The notes beneath the pieces are model-generated. The model did not search any database and was not told where the DNA came from. It worked only from the letters and a program-made list of their open reading frames with translations. Shown here piece by piece: positions 25,977 to 34,346 of a DNA stretch of 64,000 nt. The position numbers and the translations under genes were made by a program. The DNA is taken from positions 62,001 to 126,000 of the forward strand of contig NZ_JAIVMG010000003.1 in the NCBI RefSeq assembly GCF_020177335.1. Reading direction: 5' to 3'. Source of the DNA: Stappia indica. GTDB lineage: Bacteria; Pseudomonadota; Alphaproteobacteria; Rhizobiales; Stappiaceae. How positions within the stretch are numbered: the first letter of the stretch is position 1; the number at the start of each line of letters is the position of its first letter.

Positions 25977-27368
25977 TCAAAGGTAGGTTTGCCGCTCCAG
26001 CGTCGATATTTCCCGCCCGAATGCGAAGAGTTCGTGACGCTTGATATCCACAAGAACCTTGTGCATGTCCGCGCCAACCGCGTCGATCATGCGCTGCGAG
26101 GCGGCGAAGGCGTCGATCGCTTCGTCCATCCACGGGGTCAGACGCGGTGCGGTCTTCTCATAGGCGTTGCCCTCCACCGGGGGCGGCGGCGCCTCCGCTC
26201 CGGTAATGCCCTGCAACATGCCGGCGAGCACGCCGGTGAGCACCAGATAGGGGTTGGCGTCGGCGCCGGCGATCCGGTGCTCGATCCGCGCCGATTCCGG
26301 TGTTCCGGCCGGCACCCTGAGGGCAACCGAGCGGTTGTCGTAGCCCCAGCAGATCGACGTCGGGGCGTAGGAGCCCGGCTGCATCCGGCGGAAGCCGTTG
26401 AAGGTGGAGACGAACAGAAGATGCGCCTCCGGCATGGTGTCGATCAGCCCCTTGATCGCATGGCCGAGCCGGGTTCGGCCGCTGTCCGGATCGGCGAAGA
26501 TGTTGCCCGCGCCGTTCTCCAGGCTGACATGCACATGCATGCCGCTGCCGGGCCACTCGACGAAGGGCTTGGCCATGAACGAGGCCTTGAGATTGTGCTT
26601 GCGGGCGACACCGGCCACCAGCCGGCGCAGCAGCACCGCGTCATCGGCCGCGCGCAGCGGGTCGCGGCGGTAGTGAAGGTTCAGCTCGAACTGCCCGGGC
26701 GCGGCCTCCGACACGGCGGCGTCGGCGGGAATGTCCTGGGCGTCCGCCGAGCGGCGGATCTCGTCCACCAGCGGCATGAAGGCTTCCAGGTCCGACAGCG
26801 CATACATGTTCTGCCGCGCCGGGCCGAGATGGGTGGAGAACACCGGCTGCGGCGCGCCGCTCCAGTCGCCGTCCTCCCGGTCCTCGAACAGGTAGAATTC
26901 CAGCTCGAAGGCTGCGGTGGCCGTCAGGTCCTGCCCCGCCAGCCGGTCGGTCATCCGCGCCAGCACATGGCGCGGGTCGCACAGGAAGGCGCCGCCATCC
27001 CGGTCATGCATGGACAGAAGCACCTGCGCGGTCGGCCGGTCGGCCCAGGGTACGGCGCGCAAGGATCCGGGCACCGGCCAGCACACGCCGTCCTTGTCGC
27101 CGGTCTCGATATGCATGCCGGTCTCCTCGACCTCCCGGCCCCAGACGTCGAGACCGAACAGGGAGAAGGGCAAGGCAACGCCGTTCTCGAACACCTTGCG
27201 CAGGGCGCTGCCGGGCAGCCATTTGCCGCGCAGCACGCCATTGCTGTCGGGCAGGATCACCTCAAGCGTGTCGAGATCCGGGTGCTCCGCCTCGAAGCGG
27301 GCGACCTCGTCCTGCCAGGTGTCGTCGCCGGCGGGCCGTTGCCAGGCCGAGCGCGAGGTTTGCAACAT
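25977..27368 (-). CDS. puuA: Glutamine-synthetase-family gamma-glutamylpolyamine ligase
   Basis: 463 residues. ELEFYLFED near residue 130 (metal-binding Glu), HVHVSL near 255 and WGYDNRSVALRVP near 325 are the glutamine synthetase catalytic-domain motifs; the protein is like PuuA/SpuI in length and in LPDSNGVLRGKWLP at its N-terminus. It most likely joins glutamate to putrescine as the first step of the gamma-glutamylated route. ATG 27368 has GGAGGA upstream. It is transcribed divergently from gntR, and its promoter region carries the operator at 27420-27432. Next gene in the same direction is potF. Regular glutamine synthetase is excluded by length and by divergence at the adenylylation region. 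Confidence 0.88.
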   Translation of the reverse strand: MLQTSRSAWQRPAGDDTWQDEVARFEAEHPDLDTLEVILPDSNGVLRGKWLPGSALRKVFENGVALPFSLFGLDVWGREVEETGMHIETGDKDGVCWPVPGSLRAVPWADRPTAQVLLSMHDRDGGAFLCDPRHVLARMTDRLAGQDLTATAAFELEFYLFEDREDGDWSGAPQPVFSTHLGPARQNMYALSDLEAFMPLVDEIRRSADAQDIPADAAVSEAAPGQFELNLHYRRDPLRAADDAVLLRRLVAGVARKHNLKASFMAKPFVEWPGSGMHVHVSLENGAGNIFADPDSGRTRLGHAIKGLIDTMPEAHLLFVSTFNGFRRMQPGSYAPTSICWGYDNRSVALRVPAGTPESARIEHRIAGADANPYLVLTGVLAGMLQGITGAEAPPPPVEGNAYEKTAPRLTPWMDEAIDAFAASQRMIDAVGADMHKVLVDIKRHELFAFGREISTLERQTYL

Positions 27369-27419
27369 GAAATCCTCCGGATGGGCGAACCGCGAGAGGC
27401 GCGATTGCCGGGACAGCGA

Positions 27420-27450
27420 AATTGTGATCACATAGCCTGTGCGGTGTCAA
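27420..27450 (-). promoter_or_regulatory. puuA promoter with GntR operator copy 1
   Basis: On the minus strand TTGACA (27450-27445) and CACAAT (27426-27421) are spaced by 18 bases, and the operator-like AATTGTGATCACA (27420-27432) overlaps this -10 element. The same 13-mer occurs at 28195-28207. TGTGATCACA is a perfect palindrome with the GT/AC pattern of GntR-family operators. It lies in the 109-base space between puuA and the divergent gntR gene, so one bound regulator could control both. Confidence 0.6.
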
Positions 27451-27477
27451 GAAAGCCAGCTTGGGAGATGGGCGGCG

Positions 27478-28149
27478 ATGTTGGAGCAAGGGGCCGGATC
27501 GGGGCCGGGAGCGCCGGTTGCGGCGGTGCGCGGATCGATCCGGGACCGGGTGGAGAGTGCGGTGCGCGAGGCGCTGTTGACTGGTCGGTTCGTGCCCGGG
27601 CGGGCGGTGACCTTGCGCGGGCTTGCCAGCGAGCTCGGGGTCAGCCCGATGCCCGTGCGCGAGGCGGTGCGCTCCCTGTCGGCCGGGCATGCGCTGGAGG
27701 TGCGGCCGAACGGTCGCATCCAGGTGCCGACCATGACCGAGGCGCGGCTGGCGGAGATCCTCAAGGCGCGCCTGTTGCTGGAGCCGGAGTTGGCGGAAAT
27801 GGCTGCGTCCTACCCCGCCGATCTTGATGCCGATGCCTTGGCCGCGCTGGATGATCGGGTCGATGAAAGCCTGATCGGCGGCGATGCCGAAACCTACATG
27901 CGCTTCAATCATGCCTTCCATTTTCATATTTACCGGGCGTCGCGCTCCGAGGTGCTGCTGCCGCTGGTGGAGAATTTGTGGCTCCAGTTCGCCCCGTTCA
28001 TGCGCACGGTCTATGGTCGGGTCGGCACGGCGGCGCTCGACGATCATCACAAGGAGGCGGTTCAGGCGGTCCGCGATGGCGACGCGGAAGCCTTGCGCTC
28101 AGCGGTTGCAGCCGACATCCGCTGCGGCATGGAGCTGCTCGATCGGTAG
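27478..28149 (+). CDS. GntR/FCD-family transcriptional regulator of polyamine genes
   Basis: 223 residues. An N-terminal winged helix (VTLRGLASELGVSPMPVREAVRSL, about residues 38-62, contains the recognition helix) is followed by an all-helical FCD ligand domain (about 95-215) with a metal-binding-type histidine pattern (FNHAFHFHIY and DDHHKEAV). It is probably a repressor that releases DNA on binding a polyamine or a gamma-glutamyl intermediate. Its position at the centre of two divergent polyamine gene sets, each with the same operator word at the promoter, supports local control and autoregulation. ATG 27478 has GGGAG upstream. The ligand is inferred from context only. Confidence 0.87.
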   Translation: MLEQGAGSGPGAPVAAVRGSIRDRVESAVREALLTGRFVPGRAVTLRGLASELGVSPMPVREAVRSLSAGHALEVRPNGRIQVPTMTEARLAEILKARLLLEPELAEMAASYPADLDADALAALDDRVDESLIGGDAETYMRFNHAFHFHIYRASRSEVLLPLVENLWLQFAPFMRTVYGRVGTAALDDHHKEAVQAVRDGDAEALRSAVAADIRCGMELLDR

Positions 28150-28181
28150 GAGTGGGCTGTTGGATCCGGGCGCCGCTGAGA

Positions 28182-28211
28182 TTGACAAGTTGAAAATTGT
28201 GATCACAAGAT
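28182..28211 (+). promoter_or_regulatory. Promoter with GntR operator copy 2, upstream of the second ligase
   Basis: TTGACA (28182-28187), an 18-base spacer and CAAGAT (28206-28211) form a promoter candidate. The palindrome TTGTGATCACAA (28197-28208) fills the spacer and reaches into the -10, the classical position for a repressor. It shares AATTGTGATCACA exactly with the site before puuA. Confidence 0.6.
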
Positions 28212-28311
28212 GCGCGGGTTTCGTGCAAGCCCTGCCATGAGGCTGGGTCACCGTGAGCGGTGACCGACTTCGGCGGGGGAATTTCGAGGGGAATGCCCGG
28301 AAAGGTTCGTT

Positions 28312-29709
28312 GTGAGCAAGAAGAAGAAATCCTCGCCGAAGATCGACAGTCTGCGCGGCGTTGCCTCGCTGGAGGAGGCCACCATCTGGCTGGCCGAGCG
28401 GGGCATTGAGGATATCGAATGCATCGTTCCGGATCTGGCGGGCGTGGCCCGAGGCAAGATGATGCCGACGGAGAAGTTCTTCTCCGGCCCGGTGATGACC
28501 ATGCCGGCGTCGATCTTCGCCCAGACGATTTCCGGGGACTATCCGCCCGACGACGATCGCTTTCAGCACAACGCCACTGACGGCGATCTGTTCTTCCAAG
28601 CCGATTATTCGACCCTGACACGGGTACCCTGGGAGACCGATCCGACGGCGCAGCTCATTCACGATGCCTATACCCGCGAGGGCATTCCGGTGGAGACCGC
28701 CCCGCGCAATGTGCTCAAACGGGTGCTGCAGCTTTACGAGGATGAGGGCTGGGAGCCGTTGGTCGCGCCGGAGATGGAATTTTATCTGGTCCGTCCCAAC
28801 ACCGATCCGGATTATCCGCTGGAGCCGCCGACCGGCCGGTCCGGCCGGCCCGAGGTGGGACGCCAGTCCTATTCGATTTCCGCGCTCAACGAGTTCGATG
28901 ACCTGATCGACGACATCTACGACCTGTCCGGTGCGCAAGGGCTGGAGATCGACACCCTGATCCATGAGGAGGGGGCCGCGCAGATGGAGATCAACCTGCG
29001 CCACGGCAATCCCCTGGTGCTGGCCGATCAGGTGTTCCTGTTCAAGCGGACCATCCGCGAGGCGGCGTTGCGGCACGACATGTATGCCACCTTCATGGCC
29101 AAGCCGATGTCGAACCAGCCGGGTTCGTCCATGCACATTCATCAGTCGGTGATCGACCGGGAGACTGGCGCCAACCTGTTCTCGCGCGCAGATGGCGAGC
29201 CAAGCGCGGAGTTCCTGTCCTTCATCGCCGGTCATCAGACCTATCTGCCGGCGGTGACCTGCATTCTCGCCCCTTACGTCAACTCCTACCGCCGGTTCAG
29301 CCGCGACACCACGGCGCCGGTCAATGTCTACTGGGGCTATGACAACCGCACCGTCGGCCTGCGGGTGCCCAATTCCAAGCCTTCGGCGCGGCGGCTGGAG
29401 AACCGGGTGCCGTCCTCGGACGCGAACCCCTATCTCGCCATCGCCGCCTCGCTCGCCTGCGGCTATCTCGGCATCAAGCAAAACCTGACGCCGGACGAGC
29501 CGCGCAATGGCTATTCCAGCGACAAGATGCATGCGCTGCCGCGCGCGCTGCTCGATGCGGTGGCGCTCTTTGGCGAATGCGACGAGCTGATCGATGTGTT
29601 CGGCGAGAAATTCGTCGCCACCTATCGGGCGATCAAGCAGGAGGAATTCGAAACCTTCATGGCGGTGATCAGCCCCTGGGAACGGGAATACCTGCTTCTC
29701 AACGTTTGA
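28312..29709 (+). CDS. Second glutamine-synthetase-family gamma-glutamylpolyamine ligase
   Basis: 465 residues starting at GTG 28312. PEMEFYLV near residue 155, SSMHIHQS near 280 and WGYDNRTVGLRVP near 340 are the glutamine-synthetase-like catalytic motifs. It is clearly a paralogue of the puuA product encoded 0.9 kb away but diverged, with a basic N-terminal extension (MSKKKKSSPK). It opens a plus-strand operon with the aminotransferase and oxidoreductase and has its own copy of the GntR operator. Two ligases of this kind probably differ in polyamine preference (for instance putrescine against spermidine or a mono-amine). Which one is the true PuuA cannot be decided by reading. Confidence 0.87.
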   Translation: MSKKKKSSPKIDSLRGVASLEEATIWLAERGIEDIECIVPDLAGVARGKMMPTEKFFSGPVMTMPASIFAQTISGDYPPDDDRFQHNATDGDLFFQADYSTLTRVPWETDPTAQLIHDAYTREGIPVETAPRNVLKRVLQLYEDEGWEPLVAPEMEFYLVRPNTDPDYPLEPPTGRSGRPEVGRQSYSISALNEFDDLIDDIYDLSGAQGLEIDTLIHEEGAAQMEINLRHGNPLVLADQVFLFKRTIREAALRHDMYATFMAKPMSNQPGSSMHIHQSVIDRETGANLFSRADGEPSAEFLSFIAGHQTYLPAVTCILAPYVNSYRRFSRDTTAPVNVYWGYDNRTVGLRVPNSKPSARRLENRVPSSDANPYLAIAASLACGYLGIKQNLTPDEPRNGYSSDKMHALPRALLDAVALFGECDELIDVFGEKFVATYRAIKQEEFETFMAVISPWEREYLLLNV

Positions 29710-29782
29710 ACGCGGGCGGCGCTGCCGCCTCACTTCCCCCTGTCCTGCCCAAGGACGAGATCTGATTCTGGAGATACGCGCC

Positions 29783-31180
29783 ATGACCGGTGCATCGAAC
29801 CGCTACCCGACCCGGGACCTGCAGGCCCGTGACGCGGCCCATCACATCCACCCTTTCACCGACACCGGTGCGCTCAATCGGGAGGGGCCGCGCATCATCA
29901 CCAGCGCCGATGGGGCGTGGCTGACCGACAGCGACGGCAAGCGGTATCTCGATGGCATGGCCGGGCTGTGGTGTTGCCAGGTCGGGCATGGCCGGCAGGA
30001 AATCGCCGACGCGGTGCACCGGCAGATGTGCGAGCTGGAATATTACAACACCTTCTTCAAGACCAGCCATCCGCCGGCGGTCGCTCTGGCGGAAAAGCTC
30101 GCCGAGCTGACCCCGCCGCAGTTCAACCGGGTGTTCTTCACCTCCTCCGGCTCGGAAGCCAATGACACCGTGTTCCGGATGGTGCGCACCTACTGGGACA
30201 AGATGGGCCAGCCGGAGAAGAAGACCATCATCGGCCGCTGGAACGGCTATCATGGCTCGACCCTGGCTGGCACCAGCCTTGGTGGAATGAAGGGGATGCA
30301 TGAGCAGGGCGACCTGCCGATCCCCGGCGTTCACCATATCGCCCAGCCCTATTGGTTCGGCGAGGGCGGTGACATGTCGGAAGAGGAATTCGGCCTGTGG
30401 GCGGCGCGGGAGTTGGAGCGGGCCATCGACGAGATCGGCGAGGACAAGGTGGCCGCCTTCATCGCCGAGCCGATCCAGGGTGCGGGCGGGGTGATCATTC
30501 CGCCGAAGAGCTACTGGCCGGAGGTCTCGCGCATCTGCAAGGAGCGCGGCATTCTGTTGGTCGTCGATGAGGTGATCTGCGGCTTCGGCCGGCTCGGCAC
30601 CTGGTTCGGCTCCGACTATTACGGCCTGGAACCGGATCTGATGCCCATCGCCAAGGGGCTCTCCTCCGGCTATCTGCCAATCGGCGGCGTGATGGTCTCC
30701 GACCGGGTGGCCAGCGTCTTCATCGACCAGGCCGGTGATTTCCATCATGGCTTCACCTATTCCGGTCACCCGGCCTGCTGCGCGGCGGCGCTTGCCAATC
30801 TGGAGATCATGCAGCGGGAAAAGCTGGTGGAGCGGGTCGCTGACGACATCGGCCCCTATCTTCAGGCGAAGTGGACAGGGCTGGCCGATCATCCGCTGGT
30901 TGGTGAGGCGCGCATGGTCGGGCTGGTCGGCGCGCTGGAACTGGTGCCGGCCAAGGGCGACCGGTCCCGCGCCTTCGCACCGGTCGGTGATGTCGGCACC
31001 CTGTGCCGCGACCTGTCGTTCGACAACGGGCTGGTGATGCGCGCGGTGCGCGACAGCATGATCATCTCGCCGCCGCTGGTGTTGACCCATGAGGAGGCCG
31101 ATCTCCTGGTCGAGCGCACCGCCAAGACCCTTGACGACACCTATGCGGTGCTCAAGCGCGACGGCCGGCTCGCGGCCTGA
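29783..31180 (+). CDS. spuC: Putrescine--pyruvate-type aminotransferase (class III, SpuC-like)
   Basis: 465 residues. Fold-type I class III aminotransferase: SSGSEAND near residue 120 binds PLP phosphate, NGYHGST near 155 stacks on the ring, VDEVICGFGRLG near 260 carries the Asp, and AKGLSSGYLPIGG near 292 the Schiff-base lysine. DGMAGLWCCQVGHG is characteristic of SpuC-type polyamine:pyruvate aminotransferases. It would convert putrescine to 4-aminobutanal with pyruvate as acceptor, an alternative to the gamma-glutamylated route. TGGAGA precedes the ATG. It is 73 bases after the ligase gene and 28 before the oxidoreductase. Confidence 0.9.
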   Translation: MTGASNRYPTRDLQARDAAHHIHPFTDTGALNREGPRIITSADGAWLTDSDGKRYLDGMAGLWCCQVGHGRQEIADAVHRQMCELEYYNTFFKTSHPPAVALAEKLAELTPPQFNRVFFTSSGSEANDTVFRMVRTYWDKMGQPEKKTIIGRWNGYHGSTLAGTSLGGMKGMHEQGDLPIPGVHHIAQPYWFGEGGDMSEEEFGLWAARELERAIDEIGEDKVAAFIAEPIQGAGGVIIPPKSYWPEVSRICKERGILLVVDEVICGFGRLGTWFGSDYYGLEPDLMPIAKGLSSGYLPIGGVMVSDRVASVFIDQAGDFHHGFTYSGHPACCAAALANLEIMQREKLVERVADDIGPYLQAKWTGLADHPLVGEARMVGLVGALELVPAKGDRSRAFAPVGDVGTLCRDLSFDNGLVMRAVRDSMIISPPLVLTHEEADLLVERTAKTLDDTYAVLKRDGRLAA

Positions 31181-31208
31181 GGGCGCGGATCGCTTGAGGA
31201 GAGGCCCC

Positions 31209-32498
31209 GTGACGGACATCGCCGCCCCCCATGCCCCGTCCTTCTATGCGGCCACCGTGCCGGAGGCGCCGGTTCGTCCGGCGCTCGCCGGTCGGACCCG
31301 GGCGGATGTGGCGGTGGTCGGCGGTGGCTTCACCGGGCTCAACGCCGCGCTCACCCTGACGCAAGCCGGGCGCCAGGTGGTGCTGGTGGAGCAGAACCGC
31401 ATCGGCTGGGGCGCGAGCGGGCGCAATGGCGGCCAGTTGCACAGCGGCCAGCGGCGCGATCAGGACCATCTGGAGGCGGCCTTCGGGCTGGAGCGTGCCC
31501 GCCGGCTGTGGGAGCTGGCGGAGGAGGCCAAGGCGCTGCTGCTTGGCCGGGTCGAGCGTCACGGCATCGACTGCGACTGGATGCCCGGCCTGATCGAGGC
31601 GGCGCACAAGCCCGCCCATGTGGCGGAAGGCTGGCACTACGCGGAAAAGCTGGCCCGCGACTACGGCTATGACAAGGTGACACCGCTCACGCGCGAGGAG
31701 CTGGCGGCGGCCATCGGCACGCCGGTCTATTTCGGAGGAACGCGGGATGCCGGCGCCGGCCATCTGCATCCCCTGAAGCTGGCGCTGGGCCTGGCTGCGG
31801 CCATCGAGGCGGCGGGCGGAACCATCCACGAAACGACGGCGGCAACGTCGATCACGCCGCAGGGCGGACGGGTCCAAGTAGCCACCACCCATGGCGAGAT
31901 CGACGCGGGCGAGGTGCTTCTGGCCGGCAATGGCTATCTCGACGGGCTCGATGCCGACAGCGAGGCGCGGGTTCTGCCGATCAACAATTTCATCCTGACC
32001 ACCGAGCCGCTCAGCGAGGCCGAGGCCGATGCCCTGATCCCGGGTCGGGAGGCGGTGTCGGACACCCGTTTCGTGGTGCATTACTGGCGCCTGACCAGGG
32101 ATCGCCGCATGCTGTTCGGCGGCGGCGAAACCTATCGGCGCGGCTTCCCGGCCGATATCGAGGGCTTCGTGCGCACGCATATGCGCAAGGTCTATCCGCA
32201 GCTCGCCGAGGTGCCGGTCGCCCATGCCTGGGGCGGGACGCTGGGGGTGACGCAGACGCGCATGCCCTGCCTACGGCGCAGCCGTCCGGGCGTCTATGTC
32301 GCCGCCGGCTTTTCCGGCCACGGCATTGCCATGGCCGGTTTCTGCGGTCATGTGACGGCGCAGGCGATGCTCGGCGACAGCGAGCGCTTCGATGTGTTCT
32401 CGGCCCTGCCGACGCCGAAGTTCCCCGGCGGGCGGCTGCTGCGCTGGCCGATCCTGGTGCTGGCGATGAGCTGGTTCGCCCTGCGCGACCGGCTGTAA
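31209..32498 (+). CDS. puuB: FAD-dependent gamma-glutamylputrescine oxidoreductase (PuuB-like)
   Basis: 429 residues of the DAO family. VAVVGGGFTGLNAALTL near residue 38 is the FAD-binding GxGxxG; WGASGRNGGQLHSGQ near 75 is the conserved flavin-contact segment of PuuB/OrdL proteins; AAGFSGHGIAMAG near 380 closes the FAD site. It oxidises the amino group of gamma-glutamylputrescine to the aldehyde. Start is GTG 31209 with AGGAGAGG upstream; this avoids overlap with the aminotransferase gene. Last gene of the plus-strand polyamine operon; it converges with the iron permease gene 34 bases on. The C-terminal LVLAMSWFALRDRL is hydrophobic and may touch the membrane. Confidence 0.9.
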   Translation: MTDIAAPHAPSFYAATVPEAPVRPALAGRTRADVAVVGGGFTGLNAALTLTQAGRQVVLVEQNRIGWGASGRNGGQLHSGQRRDQDHLEAAFGLERARRLWELAEEAKALLLGRVERHGIDCDWMPGLIEAAHKPAHVAEGWHYAEKLARDYGYDKVTPLTREELAAAIGTPVYFGGTRDAGAGHLHPLKLALGLAAAIEAAGGTIHETTAATSITPQGGRVQVATTHGEIDAGEVLLAGNGYLDGLDADSEARVLPINNFILTTEPLSEAEADALIPGREAVSDTRFVVHYWRLTRDRRMLFGGGETYRRGFPADIEGFVRTHMRKVYPQLAEVPVAHAWGGTLGVTQTRMPCLRRSRPGVYVAAGFSGHGIAMAGFCGHVTAQAMLGDSERFDVFSALPTPKFPGGRLLRWPILVLAMSWFALRDRL

Positions 32499-32532
32499 CC
32501 GGTCTGGCGGGAAACCAGGTTTTGCTAGCCGA

Positions 32533-34248
32533 TCAGCCGCGGGCGCTCTTGCGGCCGCGGAAGCTCTGCGCCGAGGACCAGGCCAGGAGCACCGCCGGTG
32601 CCAGTCCCACCAGCACGATGACGAGCGCCGGGACGGCGCCTTCGGCGAAGGCCTCGCGCGAGGCGGCATTGTAGACCGTGGTCGCCAGCGTTTCGAAATT
32701 GAACGGCCGCAGCAGGATCGTCGCCGGCAGTTCCTTCATGCAATCGACAAAGGCCAGAAGCACGGCTGTCAGCAGGATCGGCCGGATCAAGGGCAGATGC
32801 ACCTCGAACAGGGTGCGTACGGAGTTGCGGCCAAGGGTGCGGGCCGCCATGTCGAGATGCGGCGTGACCTTGCCGAAGCCGCCCTCGATCTGCCCATGCG
32901 CCACCGCCAGGAAGCGGACCATATAGGCGTAGATGAGAGCGGCGCCCGAGCCGAGCATGATGAGGCCGGTGCCGACCCCGAAGACGGAGCGGGAAAAGCC
33001 GTCGATGAAATTGTCGAAGGCGGCGAGCGGGATCAGGATGCCGACCGCGAGGACGGTGCCGGGAATGGCATAGCCGATGGAAGCGACGCGGCCGAACAGC
33101 TGGGTCGCCGGATTGTGCTGGATCCGCTGAGCGTAGGTCAGAAGAATGCCGATGGCCACCGTCAGCAGCGCGGCGGTGATCGACAGCACCAGACTGTTGC
33201 CGACCGCCGCCATCAGCGCCGGATCGAACAGCTCATCGAGGCGCCGGCTGGCATAGTCGACCAGCAGTGCGGCCGGCAGGACGAAGCCGAGCAGCACCGG
33301 CAGGGCGCAGGCGAGGATGGCCAGGCCTGCGCGCGGGCCGGTGAGCTGGTAGCTCGGCAGCGCCAGATAGCGCGAGGTGGTGATGTGGAAGCGCTGCTTG
33401 CGCCGGGCATAGCGCTCCGCCCACAGCAGAAGAAAGACGATCGCCAGCATGCCGCAGGCAAGCTGGGCCGCACCGGCGAGGCTGGAACGGTGGATCCAGG
33501 TGTCATAGACGGAAAACGTCATGGTGTTGACGCCGAAGAAGGTCACCGCGCCGATATCGTTGAGGCATTCCATCAGGGCCAGCGACAGCCCGACGACGAT
33601 GGCCGGCCGGGCAAGCGGCAGGGCGACGACGAAGAACAGCCGCATCGGTCCGGCGCCGAGGGTGCGCGAGACGTCGAGGGCGCAGGCCGATTGCAAGAGG
33701 AACGAGGCCCGGGTGGTCAGATAGACATAAGGGTAGAGCACGAAGCCCATGACGAAGATCGCCCCGCCGAGGGAGCGGATCTCGGGAAACCAGTAGTCGC
33801 GTGAGGTCTTGAAACCGAACAACGCCCGGAGGGCGCCCTGCACTGGGCCGGTGTAGTCGAGGATCTCCACATAGGTGTAGGCGATGATGTAGGTCGGCAC
33901 CGCCAGCGGGATCAACAGCGCCCAGTCGAACAGCGCCCGTCCGGGAAAGCGGCACATGGTCACCAGCCAGGCGGTGCCGACGCCGACGACCAGGGTGATC
34001 GCCCCGACCCCGAGCATCAACAGGCCGGTGGTGATGAGCGAGGACGGCAGCACGGTGCCAAGCAGATGGGTCCAGACCTCACCGGTCGGCTGCACCGCGA
34101 TCACCACCAGCGCCAGGATCGGCAGCAGGGTGAGCGCGGCCATCAGAAAACCGATGGCGAGCAGAACCCGGTCCGAGCGGGTCATGGCGGAGACCGGCCG
34201 GACCGCCGCTGCGGCATCGAACGTCGGGGTGGAAACGGTGCTGCTCAT
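32533..34248 (-). CDS. fbpB: Ferric-iron ABC transporter permease, fused dimer (FbpB-like)
   Basis: 571 residues with about 12 membrane helices in two homologous halves, as in FbpB/AfuB/SfuB. The EAA-like docking loops are VSRTLGAGPMRLFF near residue 195 and MAARTLGRNSVRTLF near 475. It would carry Fe3+ released by the periplasmic binding protein across the inner membrane. It lies downstream of the binding-protein gene in the same direction, with a strong hairpin in the 98-base gap. No ATPase gene (fbpC) follows: the next gene is the convergent oxidoreductase. The ATPase must be elsewhere or shared. Confidence 0.88.
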   Translation of the reverse strand: MSSTVSTPTFDAAAAVRPVSAMTRSDRVLLAIGFLMAALTLLPILALVVIAVQPTGEVWTHLLGTVLPSSLITTGLLMLGVGAITLVVGVGTAWLVTMCRFPGRALFDWALLIPLAVPTYIIAYTYVEILDYTGPVQGALRALFGFKTSRDYWFPEIRSLGGAIFVMGFVLYPYVYLTTRASFLLQSACALDVSRTLGAGPMRLFFVVALPLARPAIVVGLSLALMECLNDIGAVTFFGVNTMTFSVYDTWIHRSSLAGAAQLACGMLAIVFLLLWAERYARRKQRFHITTSRYLALPSYQLTGPRAGLAILACALPVLLGFVLPAALLVDYASRRLDELFDPALMAAVGNSLVLSITAALLTVAIGILLTYAQRIQHNPATQLFGRVASIGYAIPGTVLAVGILIPLAAFDNFIDGFSRSVFGVGTGLIMLGSGAALIYAYMVRFLAVAHGQIEGGFGKVTPHLDMAARTLGRNSVRTLFEVHLPLIRPILLTAVLLAFVDCMKELPATILLRPFNFETLATTVYNAASREAFAEGAVPALVIVLVGLAPAVLLAWSSAQSFRGRKSARG

Positions 34249-34292
34249 GGGGCGCTCATGCGTCCGGATCTGTCGGGGGCGAAACGGCGAAC

Positions 34293-34320
34293 GGCGCCCG
34301 GCCTGATCTGGCCGGGCGCC
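34293..34320 (-). other. Intercistronic hairpin between iron-binding protein and permease genes
   Basis: Perfect 11-base-pair GC stem (34293-34303 with 34310-34320) and a six-base loop, 26 bases after the binding-protein stop. No T-run follows. As with potF/potG it probably raises the ratio of binding protein to permease by stabilising the upstream message. Confidence 0.6.
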
Positions 34321-34346
34321 GCCCTATGCGGAAAGGGAGACGTCGG

